NCBI GenBank assembly: GCA_017455785.1
Contig: JAFSYZ010000223.1
Coordinates: 1-16,649 of the forward strand
Length of the DNA: 16,649 bases
Reading direction: 5' to 3'
Source: Candidatus Methanomethylophilaceae archaeon
GTDB lineage: Archaea; Thermoplasmatota; Thermoplasmata; Methanomassiliicoccales; Methanomethylophilaceae
A program made the translations under genes and the position numbers. Position 1 is the first letter of the stretch. Every line of letters begins with the position of its first letter. Positions 7,779 through 13,742 of this stretch are shown here, in pieces. The notes under the pieces were generated by a model. It was not told where the DNA came from and searched no databases. It saw only the letters and a program-made list of their open reading frames with translations.

Positions 7779-7835
7779 CCGCTCAGCTCGCCCGTCTCTC
7801 ATCATCCTCAGCTCGAAAAACGATCATCATCGCGG
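7779..7835 (-). ncRNA. C/D box guide RNA (archaeal 2'-O-methylation sRNA)
   Basis: Read on the minus strand, every element of an archaeal C/D sRNA is present in order: CCGC (7835-7832), box C ATGATGA (7830-7824), a 12-nt guide TCGTTTTTCGAG (7823-7812), box D' CTGA (7811-7808), GG, box C' ATGATGA (7805-7799), a second 12-nt guide GAGACGGGCGAG (7798-7787), box D CTGA (7786-7783), then GCGG (7782-7779), which pairs with CCGC as a terminal stem. Both guides have the canonical 12-nt length. A TATA-like TTATC on the minus strand (about 7861-7866) is 26 bp before the predicted 5' end. The D guide is complementary to CGCCCGUC, the conserved 16S rRNA segment around C1400-C1407 (E. coli numbering). The N+5 rule would then place the methyl group on C1402, though guide positions 1 and 2 next to the box do not pair. 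Confidence 0.82.
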
Positions 7836-7840
7836 GTGAA

Positions 7841-7872
7841 CAATGAATGACGTTCATGATGATAACCATTGT
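7841..7872. repeat. Inverted repeats upstream of the C/D sRNA
   Basis: ACAATG (7841-7846) and CATTGT (7867-7872) are inverted copies, extendable by one base each. Inside them, ATGAA and TTCAT (7844-7848 and 7853-7857 region) form a second small dyad. The block covers the putative TATA element of the C/D sRNA, so it could be an operator, or simply chance in AT-rich DNA. Confidence 0.25.
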
Positions 7873-7883
7873 TTCTGTGAAAG

Positions 7884-8072
7884 TAGAAGAAAAGACTGCG
7901 GAGTCGAACCGCCTCCCCCTCCAGGTATAAGGGTGGTCCCCGGGACCGATTCAGTGATATCGTTGTCTTTCTGTTCGCTCTGTCGGTTGCTCGACAGTCC
8001 AAGTCTCCGAACCACGGGATAGGGAACGGTCGACAATCCTTTTCAGGAGTTGTTGTATCTTGGCGATACCCC
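7884..8072 (-). ncRNA. Candidate structured RNA, unidentified
   Basis: This stretch does not code convincingly on either strand but is rich in short perfect hairpins: TCCT-GAAA-AGGA with a GNRA tetraloop on the minus strand (8037-8048), CTGTCG/CGACAG (7980-7985 with 7992-7997), GGTCC/GGACC (7935-7939 with 7943-7947) and GCGG/CCGC around a TTCGACT loop (7898-7912). On the minus strand a TATATA box (8087-8092) lies about 25 bp before a GGGGTATCGCC start region, and the far end runs into a T-rich stretch (7896-7879). The last hairpin resembles a tRNA T-arm, but I could not complete a tRNA. The signatures I know for SRP RNA (helix 8) and RNase P RNA (CR-I) are not there. The ends given are estimates. 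Confidence 0.35.
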
Positions 8073-8086
8073 GTTCGCATTCTCGA

Positions 8087-8092
8087 TATATA
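8087..8092. promoter_or_regulatory. TATATA box, usable in both directions
   Basis: CGATATATAG is nearly symmetric. On the minus strand it would start the candidate RNA at about 8063. On the plus strand it would start a transcript at about 8115, within a long leader of the ATP-grasp gene. Confidence 0.4.
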
Positions 8093-8101
8093 GTCAAATC
8101 C

Positions 8102-8125
8102 CAAAGAAAAAAATCTCTTTCTTTG
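8102..8125. repeat. 8-bp perfect inverted repeat before the ATP-grasp gene
   Basis: CAAAGAAA (8102-8109) and TTTCTTTG (8118-8125) are exact reverse complements with an 8-base spacer. The element lies between the TATATA box and the proximal promoter of the ATP-grasp/exporter operon, so an operator is possible. A plus-strand transcript from the TATATA box would begin inside it. Confidence 0.4.
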
Positions 8126-8146
8126 TGAAATACGACACTATAACCC

Positions 8147-8153
8147 TAATAAA
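8147..8153 (+). promoter_or_regulatory. TATA box of the ATP-grasp/exporter operon
   Basis: TAATAAA is centred 26 bp before ATG 8176, which fits a leaderless transcript and supports that start. A second TATAA at 8139-8143 is 35 bp upstream and would give a leader of about ten bases. Confidence 0.5.
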
Positions 8154-8175
8154 CAACAATCGACATTCGTACGTT

Positions 8176-9825
8176 ATGAAATACATGGCCATCGTCGAGT
8201 GCGTATCCTCAGGGCGCCTTTATGTCGATGATATAATCTCCCACGGATACAGGCCTCTTGTCATCAATGTCAAAGATGCAGAGGCAGACCTCATCAGGTA
8301 TCGTGGAATAATAAGGAAAGGTCTGGGAGACAAGGTGGATTACATCGATGAGACCGAGGACTTCGACGAGTTCATCGATAAGCTCAAGGCATATGACATC
8401 GAAGCTGTCTTCCCTGGTTCGGAACACGGTGTACGTCTGGCCGACCGTATCGTGAAGGCATTGGGACTCAGGGGGAACGATGCCGATACGACATACCTCA
8501 GGAGCAACAAGCAGGGCATGTATGAAGCACTCGGAAAGGCCGGTTTACGCAGGATCGAGGGCAGGGCAGTCACCTGTGAGGATGACATCGTAAGCTTTTG
8601 GAAGGAGAACGATTTGGATTCCTGTGTCCTCAAGTATGCCGAATCCGCAGGAACGGTCGGATTCAAGATTTGTTCTTCTATAGATGATGCTTTGGAACAC
8701 TACAAGCGCATGATCGTCTCGATCAACGGATTGGGTACCGACAACAACGACGTGCTCATCCAGGAGTTCATAGGCGGTACGGAGTTCATCGTGGATTCCC
8801 TCAGTTGTGATGGGAGACATATGATAACTGACATCTGGTCGTACACCAAGGTACGTGCGGACGATGGTACGCTGGCCTATGATTACATCAAGCTGGTCAA
8901 AGATATGGAACCCGGCCACAGCGATATGGTACAGTACGTCTACAAGGTACTGGATGCAGTGGATATGAAGTGGGGTCTGTGCCATACCGAGATCAAGATA
9001 GATAAGAAAGGACCTGTGCTCATAGAGACGAATGCACGTCCCATCGGATTGGCGATGACATCGGCATATCTGGACGAGATCCTGGGATACCATCTTACGG
9101 ACATGGCGGTGGACATCTATCTGGACCCGAAACGTTTCGATAGGTTGATGCACAGGATATACAACCCGCCGAAATACGCGATGATGAAGACCATGATCGT
9201 TCCGGAGGATATCGAAGGCAGTTTCGGACCCACATTCGTATTCAGCAACATGATCCGCAGCACGAGGGAGCTGTTGTATTTCGGCAAGGAGGGCGTGGGG
9301 ATGTATCCGCGTACAGTGGATCTTGAAACGGTGCCGTTGGTCATCAAGATGGCCAATTCCGATTACGGGGAGCTGATGAGGGACTACGAGGTCCTTCGTA
9401 CCGTGGAATCCAGGTATTTCCATCTGTTCTATACGTTGGGTGAGGACCTGGAGGGTTCCGAACTGAAGACAGATATAGATGCGATAGTCAGGTTATTGGA
9501 TCGCAACAGGAAATACCTGATAGTGAAGGACAACGAGTCCTTCGTCTCCCAATACGGGATCGCCAAACCGACAGATGGCAACGACATCTTCGACGGAGTC
9601 ATCTATGCAGTATGCGGCAGGATGTCCGCTGAACAGAGATATAAGTCGATGTTCAGGGCCATGCACAACCTCAGATCAGGCGGAATATTCATCGTGGTCC
9701 CTGAGTCATACAGGGACATCAGGAGCGAGTCGGTCGTCGTCGACTTCCTGATGAACATCGCCGGCGTCAAGATTATCTTGCCCACTTATGATTCGAATGG
9801 TATAGTTTACGGAGTGAAGGAATGA
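8176..9825 (+). CDS. ATP-grasp ligase with an extra C-terminal domain
   Basis: 549 residues. Residues 1-105 look like the N-terminal Rossmann-type half of an ATP-grasp enzyme. Residues about 105-320 form the ATP-grasp core: LRSNKQGMYEALGKAGL, VLKYAESAGTVGF with the nucleotide-binding Lys153, VLIQEFIGGTEF, and IETNARPIG (283-291), whose Glu/Asn/Arg bind metal and phosphate. Such enzymes join a carboxylate to an amine through an acyl phosphate. The carnosine-synthase/amino-acid-ligase/CarB-like group is the nearest type I can name; the substrate is unknown. Residues about 400-549 are extra: FDGVIYAV, then HNLRSGGIFIVVPES, resemble the C-terminal half of a class I methyltransferase, but no glycine-rich SAM loop is visible. 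The frame is open back to 8050, but ATG 8176 has the TATA spacing. It overlaps the exporter gene by ATGA. Confidence 0.8.
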   Translation: MKYMAIVECVSSGRLYVDDIISHGYRPLVINVKDAEADLIRYRGIIRKGLGDKVDYIDETEDFDEFIDKLKAYDIEAVFPGSEHGVRLADRIVKALGLRGNDADTTYLRSNKQGMYEALGKAGLRRIEGRAVTCEDDIVSFWKENDLDSCVLKYAESAGTVGFKICSSIDDALEHYKRMIVSINGLGTDNNDVLIQEFIGGTEFIVDSLSCDGRHMITDIWSYTKVRADDGTLAYDYIKLVKDMEPGHSDMVQYVYKVLDAVDMKWGLCHTEIKIDKKGPVLIETNARPIGLAMTSAYLDEILGYHLTDMAVDIYLDPKRFDRLMHRIYNPPKYAMMKTMIVPEDIEGSFGPTFVFSNMIRSTRELLYFGKEGVGMYPRTVDLETVPLVIKMANSDYGELMRDYEVLRTVESRYFHLFYTLGEDLEGSELKTDIDAIVRLLDRNRKYLIVKDNESFVSQYGIAKPTDGNDIFDGVIYAVCGRMSAEQRYKSMFRAMHNLRSGGIFIVVPESYRDIRSESVVVDFLMNIAGVKIILPTYDSNGIVYGVKE

Positions 9826-11231
9826 GCGAACAGGAGAAGCTCCCCCCGGGGACACTGATGACATTGGCGATCATATTCCTGGCGGGATTGGTCGACGGAT
9901 TGGATGCGACCATAGTCACGGTATCCTTACCTACTATGGCCCAGGAGTTCGGTATAACCCCGACCCACAGTTCGTGGATAATGTTCGCATACGTCGTCGG
10001 ATTGGCAGCATTCCTCATACCGTTAGGGAAGATGGCCAAGAACGGACGTGTCAGGAAGTTCATGCTCCTGGGAACGGCGTTGTTCGGCATATCGTCATTC
10101 CTCTGCGGTATATCCAACAACTTCTGGATGCTGGTGTTCTTCAGGTTGATCCAAGGTATCTCGGCAGCAATGATGAGCTCGGTCCTGCCGTCCATGGTGG
10201 TGCACATGTTACCAGTGGACAGGAAGGGACTGGGTATGTCCATCCTAGGTGCATCCTCGGGCCTGGCGTTGATCCTGGGTCCGGTACTCGGAGGTCTGAT
10301 CGTCTCAAGCCTCAGTTGGCATTGGCTGTTCTACATCAACGTTCCTATCTGTATTGTCATCCTGCTGATGGCCATGTCACATATGCCCAAGGATGCCCCC
10401 AGAGATCCTGATAAGGATCCGACGATGTTTGGAGGAATGGGTGTCATGCTGCTCATAGGTTCGGTGCTTGTCCTGATGGAGGACCTGGGCGATTCGGATA
10501 TGAATCTCTGGGGCAGGACCATCTGTGTCATCCTGGCGGTGATAGGATCGATACTCCTCATAAGGAGCATCAAGATCGACAAGAAGAGGATGGTCATCTC
10601 AATGGAGATGCTGAAGAACAGGGAGTATCTCGTCGTAGGCAGCGCCTTTCTTCTCTGCACCATAGTGGTGGCAGGTGCACAGTACCTGATGCCGTACATG
10701 CTGCAGCACTACTGGGGTCTTCCCACTTTCGATTCCGGTATCTATCTGGCCTCGGCATCGGTCGCCATGGTGATATTCGTCATACCAGTGGGAAGGATGT
10801 GCGACAAGTTCGGATGCAAATGGCCCGCGGCCATGGCGGCGATTCTAAGGGGAACGTTCTGTGCGATCATGATATACATGGTGTATGAGACGAAGGAGCC
10901 TCTGCTGGTGATAATACCCTTGTTGGTCCTGGGGGTCTCCAATGCGTTCTCGGGAACCGCGCAGCCCACACGTATGATACACCATTCCACACCCGGGTAC
11001 GAGGACGAATCCACCAACTTCATGCTGGTGGTCAATTATGTCGCATCGGCATTGGGCTGTGTCCTGTTCGCGATGGTGTTCGGTATCTTCTCCCCTGGAC
11101 AGATCGAGGAATTGGGCAAGGATGGTCTGATGAACGGTTTCATACCCACGATGTGGATGTCCATAGCCCTTCTGGTGTTGGCCCTGATATGCACCTTGTC
11201 TGTCAAGAATAAGATAGTAAAGAAGGAGTGA
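9822..11231 (+). CDS. MFS multidrug-type efflux transporter, DHA2 (14-TMS) family
   Basis: 469 residues, nearly all membrane helices, with the length and layout of EmrB/QacA-type 14-helix drug:H+ antiporters. LVDGLDATIVTVSLPTM in helix 1 is the DHA2 signature with a membrane-embedded Asp. GRVRKFMLLG follows helix 2 (motif A region), FRLIQGISAAM is the helix 4 motif, and GLALILGPVLGG is the antiporter motif C of helix 5. RMCDKFGCKW begins the second half. It exports a small amphipathic compound across the cytoplasmic membrane. Its ATG overlaps the stop of the ATP-grasp gene (9822-9825), so production of the two proteins is coupled; the natural cargo may be the product of that enzyme. Specificity cannot be read from sequence. 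Confidence 0.9.
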   Translation: MSEQEKLPPGTLMTLAIIFLAGLVDGLDATIVTVSLPTMAQEFGITPTHSSWIMFAYVVGLAAFLIPLGKMAKNGRVRKFMLLGTALFGISSFLCGISNNFWMLVFFRLIQGISAAMMSSVLPSMVVHMLPVDRKGLGMSILGASSGLALILGPVLGGLIVSSLSWHWLFYINVPICIVILLMAMSHMPKDAPRDPDKDPTMFGGMGVMLLIGSVLVLMEDLGDSDMNLWGRTICVILAVIGSILLIRSIKIDKKRMVISMEMLKNREYLVVGSAFLLCTIVVAGAQYLMPYMLQHYWGLPTFDSGIYLASASVAMVIFVIPVGRMCDKFGCKWPAAMAAILRGTFCAIMIYMVYETKEPLLVIIPLLVLGVSNAFSGTAQPTRMIHHSTPGYEDESTNFMLVVNYVASALGCVLFAMVFGIFSPGQIEELGKDGLMNGFIPTMWMSIALLVLALICTLSVKNKIVKKE

Positions 11232-11233
11232 CC

Positions 11234-11261
11234 GCCCATCTCGTCCGTTTCGGGGGTGGGC
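11234..11261 (+). terminator. Hairpin after the efflux transporter gene
   Basis: GCCCA (11234-11238) pairs with TGGGC (11257-11261), and inner C/G-rich bases can extend pairing. It starts three bases after the transporter stop and lies before the promoter of the ribosomal operon. No long T-run follows directly. Confidence 0.4.
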
Positions 11262-11273
11262 TAAACCTCTATC

Positions 11274-11281
11274 TTTATATA
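11274..11281 (+). promoter_or_regulatory. TATA box of the L1-P0-P1 ribosomal operon
   Basis: TTTATATA is a close match to the archaeal consensus. Transcription should start near 11303, giving a leader of about 50 bases before the TTG start at 11355. Unlike most promoters in this window, this one produces a leadered mRNA. Confidence 0.7.
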
Positions 11282-11306
11282 TGACCCTATTATTAGCACG
11301 CTTTAC

Positions 11307-11342
11307 TTGTAGGAGGGCCCATAAAGCCCGCTAGCACTACGA
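11307..11342 (+). promoter_or_regulatory. Predicted ribosomal protein L1 binding site in the operon leader
   Basis: The leader folds as a lower helix TTGTAG/CTACGA (11307-11312 with 11337-11342, one G-U pair), a two-base GA bulge on the 5' side (11313-11314), an upper helix GGGC/GCCC (11315-11318 with 11326-11329) and a seven-base GCTAGCA on the 3' side (11330-11336). Two short helices joined by a short 5' GA and a longer 3' loop is the arrangement of the L1 site in 23S rRNA and in known archaeal L1 mRNAs. The lower helix ends inside the GAGGAGG ribosome binding site (11341-11347), so bound L1 would block translation of its own gene. In methanococci the equivalent site lies inside the L1 gene; here it is before it. 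Confidence 0.6.
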
Positions 11343-11354
11343 GGAGGAATTGAA

Positions 11355-11993
11355 TTGGCAGAGAAACCAACCGTAATGGCTGTGCAGAAGGCACTTGAGA
11401 GTGCAAAGAAGCGCAATTTTACTGAAACGGTTGAGTTGGCCATCAATCTGAAGGATGTGGACTTATCACTCCCTAAGAACCGTATCGCAGACGATATCGT
11501 TCTGCCCAACGGCCGCGGAAGGAAGGTCCGTATCTGTGTGATTGGTGGTGGCGAACTAGTCCAGAAAGCCAAAGACGTTGCCGACGTCACGATCACCGCT
11601 GATGAACTTCAGACGATCGCAGACGATAAGAAACAGGCGAAGAAACTCGCGAACGACATCGACTACTTCATCGCAGAGGCACCCATGATGGCCCTCGTCG
11701 GTAAGAGGCTCGGTATCGTTCTCGGTCCTCGCGGAAAGATGCCGAAGCCAATCGCACCCGGACTCGATCCTACTGCGATGATCAACGGTCTCCGCAACTC
11801 TGTTTCAGTTAGGACGAAAGACAGAATGACCTTCCACGCACCCGTCGGTACAGTAGACATGACGCCTGAGCAGATCGCTGACAACATAGAGGCGATCCTT
11901 AAGCGTGTCGAGCTGAAGCTTGAGAAGGGAAGGATGAACATCGCATCCTCCTACGTCAAGACCACGATGGGTCCGTCAGAGAGGTTGATCTGA
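11355..11993 (+). CDS. rpl1: Large-subunit ribosomal protein L1 (uL1)
   Basis: 212 residues, the normal archaeal length. MAEKPTVMAVQKALESAKKR opens the protein, and the conserved fold-switch region MMALVGKRLGIVLGPRGKMPKP is clear. The C-terminal half holds the second RNA-binding part (RTKDRMTFHAPVGTVDMTPEQ). L1 binds the mobile stalk of 23S rRNA near the tRNA exit site and in many prokaryotes represses its own mRNA. The start is TTG at 11355, fixed by GAGGAGG at 11341-11347 and by the family N-terminus. It is the first gene of a three-gene operon; L11, which often precedes L1 in archaea, is not here, an exporter gene being in its place. Confidence 0.96.
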   Translation: MAEKPTVMAVQKALESAKKRNFTETVELAINLKDVDLSLPKNRIADDIVLPNGRGRKVRICVIGGGELVQKAKDVADVTITADELQTIADDKKQAKKLANDIDYFIAEAPMMALVGKRLGIVLGPRGKMPKPIAPGLDPTAMINGLRNSVSVRTKDRMTFHAPVGTVDMTPEQIADNIEAILKRVELKLEKGRMNIASSYVKTTMGPSERLI

Positions 11994-12006
11994 GGGAGGT
12001 TCGAAG

Positions 12007-13011
12007 ATGGCACACGTCGCAGCATGGAAGAAGGACATCGTTGATGAGCTCGTCAAGGAGATGACCAGCAAGCCCGTCGTCGCAGTCGTCGACATGGCAG
12101 GCATCGCAGGTCAGCAGATTCAGTCAATGAGGGCAGGACTTAGGCAGCATGCGACCCTTAAGATGACCAAGAACAACCTTATGTTCCTGGCGATCGACGA
12201 GGCGGCGAAGCAGAAGCCTGGACTCGAGGAACTGAAATCCGCGGTACATGGACAGTGTGCGATCATCGCTACCGATCTTAACCCCTTCAAGCTGTTCAGG
12301 CAGCTGGAGTCCACTAAGACGGCAGCACCCGCGAAAGCAGGTCAGATCGCACCCATGGACATCGTGGTCCACCAGGGACCAACACCCTTCGGACCCGGAC
12401 CCATCATCGGAGAACTTCAGAAATTGGGTCTTCCCGCATCAATTGATGGCGGTAAGATCGTAGTCAGAAAGGACACGACACTCGTGAAGGAAGGAGAACC
12501 CATCCCCGCGAACGTCGCAGCGATGCTCCCCAAGCTGGAGATCCTGCCCATGATCGTAGGTCTTGACCTCAGGGCCGCCTACGAGGATGGAACGATCTAC
12601 CACAGAGACGTCCTGAACATCCCGGAGGACTACTATACGAATATGTTCGCTACGGCTGCTTTCAACGCCCGCGCGTTGGGTGTCGCGATCGCATTCCCGA
12701 CAACGGAGACGATCACACCGCTCATAACCAAGGCGTTCAGGGAGGCTATGGGCCTTTCTATCACAGCCGCGATACCAACCAAAGACAACATCAAGATGCT
12801 CCTTGCGAAAGCGGATTCACAGATGCTTTCGATCGCTTCAAAGGCGAACTACACGGATGGCAGCATCGGTGCGAGGCTCAGTGCCGCAGCATCAGTGGCC
12901 GCCGCAGCGCCTGCAGCACCGGCTGAGGAAGTCAAGGCAGCAGCAGATGAAGAAGAAGAGGAGGTCAGCGAGGAAGAAGCCGCCGCTGGCCTTAGTGCAT
13001 TATTCGGTTAA
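12007..13011 (+). CDS. rplP0: Ribosomal stalk protein P0 (L10, uL10)
   Basis: 334 residues, the long archaeal/eukaryotic form of L10. The N-terminal rRNA-binding domain includes MTSKPVVAVVDMAGIAG and KMTKNNLM. The middle (about residues 110-180) carries GPTPFGPGPIIGELQKLGLP, typical of the P0 insertion domain. The last third has helices that dock P1 dimers, then an Ala/Pro-rich hinge, an acidic run and the tail GLSALFG that recruits translation factors. The ATG is preceded by GGGAGG and follows the L1 stop by 13 bp. The protein anchors the stalk to the GTPase centre and is made with its partner P1 from the next gene. Confidence 0.97.
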   Translation: MAHVAAWKKDIVDELVKEMTSKPVVAVVDMAGIAGQQIQSMRAGLRQHATLKMTKNNLMFLAIDEAAKQKPGLEELKSAVHGQCAIIATDLNPFKLFRQLESTKTAAPAKAGQIAPMDIVVHQGPTPFGPGPIIGELQKLGLPASIDGGKIVVRKDTTLVKEGEPIPANVAAMLPKLEILPMIVGLDLRAAYEDGTIYHRDVLNIPEDYYTNMFATAAFNARALGVAIAFPTTETITPLITKAFREAMGLSITAAIPTKDNIKMLLAKADSQMLSIASKANYTDGSIGARLSAAASVAAAAPAAPAEEVKAAADEEEEEVSEEEAAAGLSALFG

Positions 13012-13029
13012 AATTGGAGGTTGAATACA

Positions 13030-13344
13030 ATGGAGTACATCTACAGTGCAATGGTGCTTTACGCAGCAGGCAAAGACATCACCGAGGACGCTGTCACAGG
13101 TATCCTCAAAGCCGCTGGTGTAGACGCCGACGCAGCCAAAGTCAAAGCACTGATCGCATCACTCGAGGGAGTTAACATAAAGGAGGCAATCGAATCCGCA
13201 TCCGTTATGGCAGCCCCCGCAGCAGCAGCCGCACCCGCAGCAGCAGGCGCAGCAGCAGCTGAGGCACCCAAGCAGGAGGAGCCTGAAGAGGAAGCAGTCA
13301 GTGAGGAAGAGGCTGCCGCTGGTCTGAGCGCATTGTTCGGATAA
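13030..13344 (+). CDS. rpl12: Ribosomal stalk protein P1 (archaeal L12)
   Basis: 104 residues. [20 protein letters not shown] is the dimerisation domain start. A helical domain to about residue 65 is followed by an Ala/Pro-rich flexible hinge (about 66-86), an acidic stretch and the tail [14 protein letters not shown], identical to the last 14 residues of P0. Several P1 dimers bind P0 and deliver elongation factors. A TTG three codons earlier (13021) is in frame but overlaps the ribosome binding site GGAGG (13016-13020), so ATG 13030 with 9-bp spacing is the start. It closes the L1-P0-P1 operon and is followed by T-rich stretches. Confidence 0.96.
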   Translation: MEYIYSAMVLYAAGKDITEDAVTGILKAAGVDADAAKVKALIASLEGVNIKEAIESASVMAAPAAAAAPAAAGAAAAEAPKQEEPEEEAVSEEEAAAGLSALFG

Positions 13345-13366
13345 GCGAACGGTTGTCTTACTGACA

Positions 13367-13404
13367 CTTTCAAACCTTTTACCCTATCTCACTTTTATTA
13401 TTGT
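13367..13404 (+). terminator. T-rich termination region after the ribosomal operon
   Basis: Several T-runs follow the P1 stop within 60 bases (CCTTTTACC at 13375-13383 and CACTTTTATTATTG about ten bases later), without a strong hairpin. Archaeal RNA polymerase commonly ends at such oligo-T tracts. Confidence 0.5.
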
Positions 13405-13429
13405 CATTCTCGGAAAGAATTGAGTCATC

Positions 13430-13437
13430 TATTTATC
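13430..13437 (+). promoter_or_regulatory. TATA box of the RHH regulator gene
   Basis: TATTTATC is centred 27 bp before ATG 13461, matching a leaderless transcript. No Shine-Dalgarno sequence is present. Confidence 0.55.
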
Positions 13438-13460
13438 GGTCCTCGGACAATAGTAAAGAT

Positions 13461-13742
13461 ATGGACGGAACGGAGAGGATCACTGTCAGACTGCCGACGG
13501 ACAGCATCATACTGCTGAAGAGCCTGGTGGATGATGGTACGTACCACGATATCTCCGAGGCTGTCAGGGATGCGGTCGACGCGTTGATCAAGAAGAATAT
13601 GACGGTGGAGGAGATGATCGCCGCCAGGTCACGTACTACATTGGACGGGAACGCGCTGGAAGGACTGACATCCACCGACACCGAGGTAGATGATGCGATA
13701 AAGGATGCCGTCAGAGTATACCTGGAAAGGCGCACCGAATGA
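13461..13742 (+). CDS. Ribbon-helix-helix transcriptional regulator
   Basis: 93 residues. The first 45 fit a ribbon-helix-helix DNA-binding domain: a beta strand ERITVRLPTDS, helix SIILLKSLVDDG, then YHDISEAVRDAVDALI, the usual motif of CopG/NikR-like archaeal regulators, which bind palindromic DNA as dimers. The C-terminal part ends in EVDDAIKDAVRVYLERR, another amphipathic helix that may serve oligomerisation. The frame is open back to 13401, but ATG 13461 is where the domain begins and has a TATA box 27 bp upstream. The stop abuts that of convergent trmJ. Its target is unknown; the 12-bp dyad in the trmJ promoter, about 0.75 kb away, is one candidate. Confidence 0.8.
   Translation: MDGTERITVRLPTDSIILLKSLVDDGTYHDISEAVRDAVDALIKKNMTVEEMIAARSRTTLDGNALEGLTSTDTEVDDAIKDAVRVYLERRTE

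Noticed and set aside
7783..7816. Two copies of CTCAGCTCG 25 bp apart, considered as the start of a CRISPR-like or iteron repeat.
   Set aside because: They are the D and D' boxes with the ends of the two guides of the C/D sRNA; there is no third copy.
7884..8072. tRNA gene (possibly with an intron) suggested by GGGGTATCGCCAAG and by a T-arm-like GCGG-TTCGACT-CCGC on the minus strand.
   Set aside because: No acceptor stem pairs the two ends, no D-arm or anticodon arm of proper size can be drawn, and the 3' side is T-rich. Reported only as an unidentified structured RNA.
7808..8104. A 98-codon open frame on the minus strand across the intergenic region.
   Set aside because: Composition is Arg-rich and unlike the neighbours, there is no ribosome binding site or TATA box at the right distance, and the region is better explained by the C/D sRNA and hairpins.
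8050..8175. 42-codon upstream extension of the ATP-grasp gene.
   Set aside because: The extension crosses the TATA boxes and the inverted repeat and does not resemble the start of an ATP-grasp fold; MKYMAIVECV at 8176 does.
12901..13344. Repeated acidic/Ala-rich coding sequence at the ends of the P0 and P1 genes, first noted as a possible recent duplication.
   Set aside because: Shared C-terminal tails ([14 protein letters not shown]) are the norm for archaeal P0 and P1, which recruit the same translation factors.
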